NCBI GenBank assembly: GCA_020310875.1
Contig: CM035433.1
Location: 105,779,258-105,843,257, forward strand
From: Ceratopteris richardii
Lineage: Eukaryota > Streptophyta > Polypodiopsida > Polypodiales > Pteridaceae
Direction: 5' to 3'
DNA: 64,000 nt
Below, piece by piece: positions 60,249 to 64,000 of the stretch. The first letter of the stretch is position 1, and every line of letters begins with the position of its first letter. The notes beneath the pieces were generated by a model, which saw only the letters and a list, made by a program, of their open reading frames with translations, ran no database searches and was not told where the DNA came from. The position numbers and the translations under genes were made by a program.

Positions 60249-60392
60249 GAAAATGAAAAAGAAACTAAAAAGGTGGTAAGAGATCTCAACTATGGGGTTA
60301 TGGGAACGGAGTGAAGAACGATGATACTCAGAAATGCACCACACTACTGCATTCTTTGGTGTGAAACTAATATACTTCACTTACGAGTGCAG

Positions 60393-63300
60393 ATGTCTTC
60401 TCAAGATTCTGAAGCAACCATACCTGAAGAAGCCATGGATTTCCCACCCCAAAGTATTACAAAGGCGAAGGGACATTGGTTCCGGGAAGATCAACCTGAC
60501 GGGGAATCGATCTTCCTTGCAACAATCAAGATCATGGACACCGATCATCAATTTACTATTCTGTCCCAGGATTTTCGAGTACTGCATGGGATGCCATCTA
60601 TACAGGATATCATGACGAAAGCAGGCATTCTCAAGTATTTTGAGTTGCCCATTTACAAACCAGATTTCCAAAGATGCACACAGGTGATGAATACATTACA
60701 ACCAGCATTACATGACCCGTTGGTACCAGAAGCTAGAGTAATGGACAAAGTTGGAGAATGGGTAATTATTCAGTTCACCCATGAACTGATCAAGGAAGCT
60801 TTTGAATGGGAGAAAGATGGGATTACAGTGGTGAAGGAAGAAAGCCGAGGTGCCAAAACTAGGACATTCACCGAAATTAATCGGGTGGACATCGAGGAGG
60901 CGGTCAGGCTAATTCACCAGCATTTCTGCTTTCCTAACATGCACCGATACACGGCCCCACAAAAAATCATCGTGCAATTACTGTCGCATGCAATCAAACA
61001 AATCGGGAATCAAATTAATCTGACCCCATATGTGCAGGAAAGATTGTTCGAAGCGAAGAAGCAATGGAAAAACAAGAAGTTCCTCAATGGAAGTATTGCA
61101 CTGATCATTCTGATATACCATGCGCTAGGCATCAGGGAGCATCTACAAGAAATGCCCTCATCAACAGGTTTAGCTCAATATGCCAAAGTAGCAACTGTCC
61201 CTAAGAAAAAGAAAAAGACAACCATTGTGGAGATGGCTGAACCAAGCTCTCAACCCAGAATGAGAGGCACAAAAAGACTCAGAGAACTCGAGTTACAGGA
61301 AGAGGACACACCAATTCGGAAGAGGGTCCATGTTCTTCCCAAGGCCACGATTGAGAAAAGAAAAGAAATAACGGAAAAAGACTTGACAGAAGCTCTCGAA
61401 GAGACCCATCAATATACAGAAGGGCAAGTTAATTTGCTAGTGCAAGGTCACCACTATAAGCAATCACAACAAGCAACAGACCAGAAAGCCAAGCTCACAA
61501 AAGTTCATAGATATAAAGAAATAGGCTTGGATAATTCTAGTTCGGTCTCGGAGAAACAAGAAGAACCAGACAATTCATTGCTTAATGTCGATATTCAAAG
61601 CGAATCAAAAGATGATGGACATTGGGATGAATTAAATGAAGTGGACTATGGCGCAACCCAAGACGGACACAAAGAACAGGATCAGACAAAAGAGGTAGAC
61701 ACAAATGCTACTAAACAGCCGGAAGAAGAAGAAAGGCAACAACCTGTTCAATCAAAAGACGCCTCCACTACCCATATCAAAGAAGGTAAATCCGATAATG
61801 AGGAACAATTAGTGCTATCAGAGGATAAGCCTCAAGAAGAAGGACATGATGAAGAACCCTTCACTCCACTAAGGGTTGTGGCAGAACCATCCCCCATGGA
61901 CGTCACGTTTCAAGGAAGTGCCACGAAATCTAAGGATCAAGGTAAAAACAACGAAGAACTGAATGTACAACTACAAGTCCGACAACCACATAATGAAACT
62001 ATTCATGTGGAAAAAGGGAAAGATGTACACACAGGAGAAACCCCAAGTATACCAAGGACATGGCTAAACGTCGATATAGCTCAGCTCAAGCCTGTGGTGC
62101 AGGATATGATTCGAACTGCACTAGATACTCAACAGTTAATGCTTGATGCTGATGAAGATTACGATCAGGCCATGCGTGAAAAGCAGGAGCTTCAAAAAGA
62201 AGGTGTGGATCTGGCTAATAGGTTATCAAAAGCAGAAGCTCAAGCCTTAAAGAAACACGAGGAAATAAAGAAGACCAAAACACAATGCCAGATATTAGAA
62301 AAGGAAAATGCCCAACTAAAAGAACAAATTTTGGAGCTCACGAAGAAATTAGATATGACAGAAAAAGAGAAAACAAGGATCAACGCTCGTGGTAAAATAC
62401 TCGAATCACAGCTCAAGGTGAGTATGGAGGAAGCAGAAAATTTAAGGAACAGGAACAAGGAGCTCATGACAGCTCTCCTCAGTGATCAACCACCAGCAGA
62501 AACTAATCATTCAACGGAGGACATAAAAGAACTGGAAGAAAAGATCACCAAGATGGCAGATCAGCTCAAACAGGAGCAAGACACCATTGCTGATTGGGAA
62601 AAAAGGTATATGCATGACACTGCAGCTCTACGCAAGAAATGGAAAAAAGCTGAAAATGATTATTTCAGACAGTGCAAAGAAGACACAGATCACATGAATA
62701 TAGTTGCTCAAGAAATGATCAAACATCAGGAGACGATTGCCAAGGCTGAAGCAGAATTAAAGAATAAAGATACACTCATCAAACAGCTTCAGGAACAGAT
62801 TGAGCGCCAAGACAAACAGGGGACACCAGTAGTTCCACACGCTGCGGAGGCTACTGTGGAGACTGAGGTACGTCCTCTCTCTCCCCCCTCATATCATTCA
62901 CCGATCAGGGCGGAAAAGGAGGTTCCACTAGAACCTAACACTCGCGACATTGCAGAATTGAGCAGACCAGAAAGGGCACTACTGGTGTCCCAGCTCACTG
63001 CTGATTTTGAAGATCAAATAATTCAGATAATGAAAGAGGCTCAGATTGAGCATAAACAATTAGATCAAATTTTGAAGCCATTCAACATGCCATACGGCCT
63101 ACTTAAAGAACAAACACGGATGTATATAAAGTCTGCAACGAATAAAGATCCGGACCACAACCTTCACTTTAAACATGACACGTTCAATTACACTCAAGAG
63201 GAGTTCGAGAAGGCGGATCCAACATGGAGAAGGAAGATTTTGGAGAAGAATCCAACGTTGCGGGTGCAGTGGGAAGCATCACCATACGCGCTTCAAGCCA

Positions 63301-64000
63301 ACCCATCTTTTTGTCCTATACCCCGCAGACGAGCTTGGTCGCACTTTTTGGAAGGTCAGCGCCAAGGCAGTATCAATAATCAGTGGCTTAATTATCCGCT
63401 ACTACCTAGTCCGCCACATAATTACCTACCGACCGAAGAATATATGGTAAAAACAATGGAATTTTGGATTGCGAGATACGCTACAGTTCCGGATTTAGCC
63501 GTCAAGATGACCAACAAAATATTCAGTATGATCATTACAGTTTTGAAGGTATTCCAGCATGCGAAATATACATTCTTGAATTTTATCGGCATTACGCAAG
63601 GGTCTGAGGCTCTTATTTTTGATTTATCAACCATTCCGAGCCGCCTCACACTTATGGCCTATTATTCTCGTCTCATGTTTTTGCCATCGACATATATGCA
63701 AACGTTTGAAGAAGCATTCTTTACCGGCTTTTTTGAGATTGATTCAGAAACTTTTGTTAAGATGACTTCAAATTTAAATGCAAGACTGGTGGCCTATGAA
63801 ACTAGCTTCTTCGCTGATCACAGACACGCGCCAGAAGACGGAGTGAAGTCAAAGCAATGGAAGGAATTTATGATGTGTCATGCAAATCTGCTGAACCAAC
63901 GAGAGCAAACCGCCATCCAAACATACACGCGTCGCCTCAGAAAGCCTGTCGAGGACGATAGAGTTCAGGAGGAGGGACGTGTAGAGGGACAATCAAGCAA
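60393..64000 (+). CDS. ORF2, large coiled-coil protein of unknown function (A4), partial
   Basis: I translated this frame by hand: about 1200 codons are open from the ATG to the window edge, so the C-terminus is missing. An in-frame ATG at 60321 is an alternative start. Residues 1-265 form the N-domain (GHWFRED, then FLNGSIALIILIYHALGI). A basic patch PKKKKK lies at 270-275 and KRLRELE shortly after. The middle (about 330-560) is charged and low in complexity. A long coiled coil spans about 570-830. The C-domain spans about 900-1140, with NPSFCPIPRRRAW, WLNYPLLPSPP and FLPSTYMQTFEEAFFTGF. Motif order equals A1 and B, although identity by eye is only about 25-30 percent. No signal peptide or membrane segment is seen. 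Function unknown. Confidence 0.85.
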   Translation, partial: MSSQDSEATIPEEAMDFPPQSITKAKGHWFREDQPDGESIFLATIKIMDTDHQFTILSQDFRVLHGMPSIQDIMTKAGILKYFELPIYKPDFQRCTQVMNTLQPALHDPLVPEARVMDKVGEWVIIQFTHELIKEAFEWEKDGITVVKEESRGAKTRTFTEINRVDIEEAVRLIHQHFCFPNMHRYTAPQKIIVQLLSHAIKQIGNQINLTPYVQERLFEAKKQWKNKKFLNGSIALIILIYHALGIREHLQEMPSSTGLAQYAKVATVPKKKKKTTIVEMAEPSSQPRMRGTKRLRELELQEEDTPIRKRVHVLPKATIEKRKEITEKDLTEALEETHQYTEGQVNLLVQGHHYKQSQQATDQKAKLTKVHRYKEIGLDNSSSVSEKQEEPDNSLLNVDIQSESKDDGHWDELNEVDYGATQDGHKEQDQTKEVDTNATKQPEEEERQQPVQSKDASTTHIKEGKSDNEEQLVLSEDKPQEEGHDEEPFTPLRVVAEPSPMDVTFQGSATKSKDQGKNNEELNVQLQVRQPHNETIHVEKGKDVHTGETPSIPRTWLNVDIAQLKPVVQDMIRTALDTQQLMLDADEDYDQAMREKQELQKEGVDLANRLSKAEAQALKKHEEIKKTKTQCQILEKENAQLKEQILELTKKLDMTEKEKTRINARGKILESQLKVSMEEAENLRNRNKELMTALLSDQPPAETNHSTEDIKELEEKITKMADQLKQEQDTIADWEKRYMHDTAALRKKWKKAENDYFRQCKEDTDHMNIVAQEMIKHQETIAKAEAELKNKDTLIKQLQEQIERQDKQGTPVVPHAAEATVETEVRPLSPPSYHSPIRAEKEVPLEPNTRDIAELSRPERALLVSQLTADFEDQIIQIMKEAQIEHKQLDQILKPFNMPYGLLKEQTRMYIKSATNKDPDHNLHFKHDTFNYTQEEFEKADPTWRRKILEKNPTLRVQWEASPYALQANPSFCPIPRRRAWSHFLEGQRQGSINNQWLNYPLLPSPPHNYLPTEEYMVKTMEFWIARYATVPDLAVKMTNKIFSMIITVLKVFQHAKYTFLNFIGITQGSEALIFDLSTIPSRLTLMAYYSRLMFLPSTYMQTFEEAFFTGFFEIDSETFVKMTSNLNARLVAYETSFFADHRHAPEDGVKSKQWKEFMMCHANLLNQREQTAIQTYTRRLRKPVEDDRVQEEGRVEGQSS

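Larger units (their letters stand above)
48352..64000 (+). mobile_element. Ty3/gypsy element A4, looks whole as far as visible
   Basis: An 898-bp 5' LTR, a tRNA-Asp primer site, a 1.5-kb leader with a GTATCG array, a single 3118-codon gag-pol frame and an ORF2 open to the window edge. The rest of ORF2 and the 3' LTR lie outside, so LTR divergence cannot date it. The open frames suggest a fairly recent copy. The tRNA-Asp primer and long 3' ORF place it near the Athila/Tat branch of plant Ty3/gypsy. It appears inserted in element B. Confidence 0.9.

Overview
This window is nuclear DNA of a land plant, made almost entirely of nested and decayed LTR retrotransposons. The evidence is Ty3/gypsy and Ty1/copia polyproteins, primer-binding sites matching plant tRNA-Asp and initiator tRNA-Met, and two captured fragments of plant genes (Argonaute and 12-oxophytodienoate reductase). 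I see no complete host gene, no tRNA or rRNA gene and no CRISPR array. The species cannot be read from the sequence; nesting this dense suggests a large, repeat-rich genome.

Layout, left to right. 1-7161 is the 3' half of a Ty3/gypsy element (A1, plus strand): integrase, a second protease-like domain, a 1408-residue ORF2, polypurine tract and 3' LTR. 7162-10965 is the 3' part of a Ty1/copia element (Copia-1), abutted by a minus-strand copia piece (Copia-4, 10966-12930) and 2.4 kb of AT-rich DNA without genes. 15368-18915 is the 5' part of a relative of Copia-1 (Copia-2). 18916-28272 is a minus-strand Ty3/gypsy element of another lineage (C) with both LTRs and its own 3' accessory coiled-coil region. 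28273-30505 is a decayed gag piece of the A lineage (A2). 30506-42000 is a minus-strand A-lineage relic (A3) that holds an Argonaute fragment where ORF2 should be and is split by a younger copia element (Copia-3, 33299-40369), whose leader carries an antisense OPR exon. 42000-43543 is unassigned. 43544-48351 is the 3' end of another minus-strand A-lineage element (B), interrupted by A4. A4 (48352 to beyond 64000, plus strand) looks whole as far as it can be seen: 5' LTR, tRNA-Asp primer site, a leader with a dense GTATCG array, a 3118-codon gag-pol and a long ORF2 open to the window edge.

The most interesting system is the A lineage (A1, A2, A3, B, A4). Its polyprotein has an ordinary retropepsin before reverse transcriptase and a second, different retropepsin-like domain after integrase, followed by a tail with repeated W-[IV]-x-K motifs. 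The A4 copy also has two tandem HHCC zinc modules before the integrase core. Downstream lies a separate 1200-1400-residue ORF2 with conserved terminal domains around a coiled coil. It shows no signal peptide or membrane segment, so it does not look like a classical env. Acceptor-like pyrimidine tracts before ORF2 in three copies suggest expression from a spliced mRNA.
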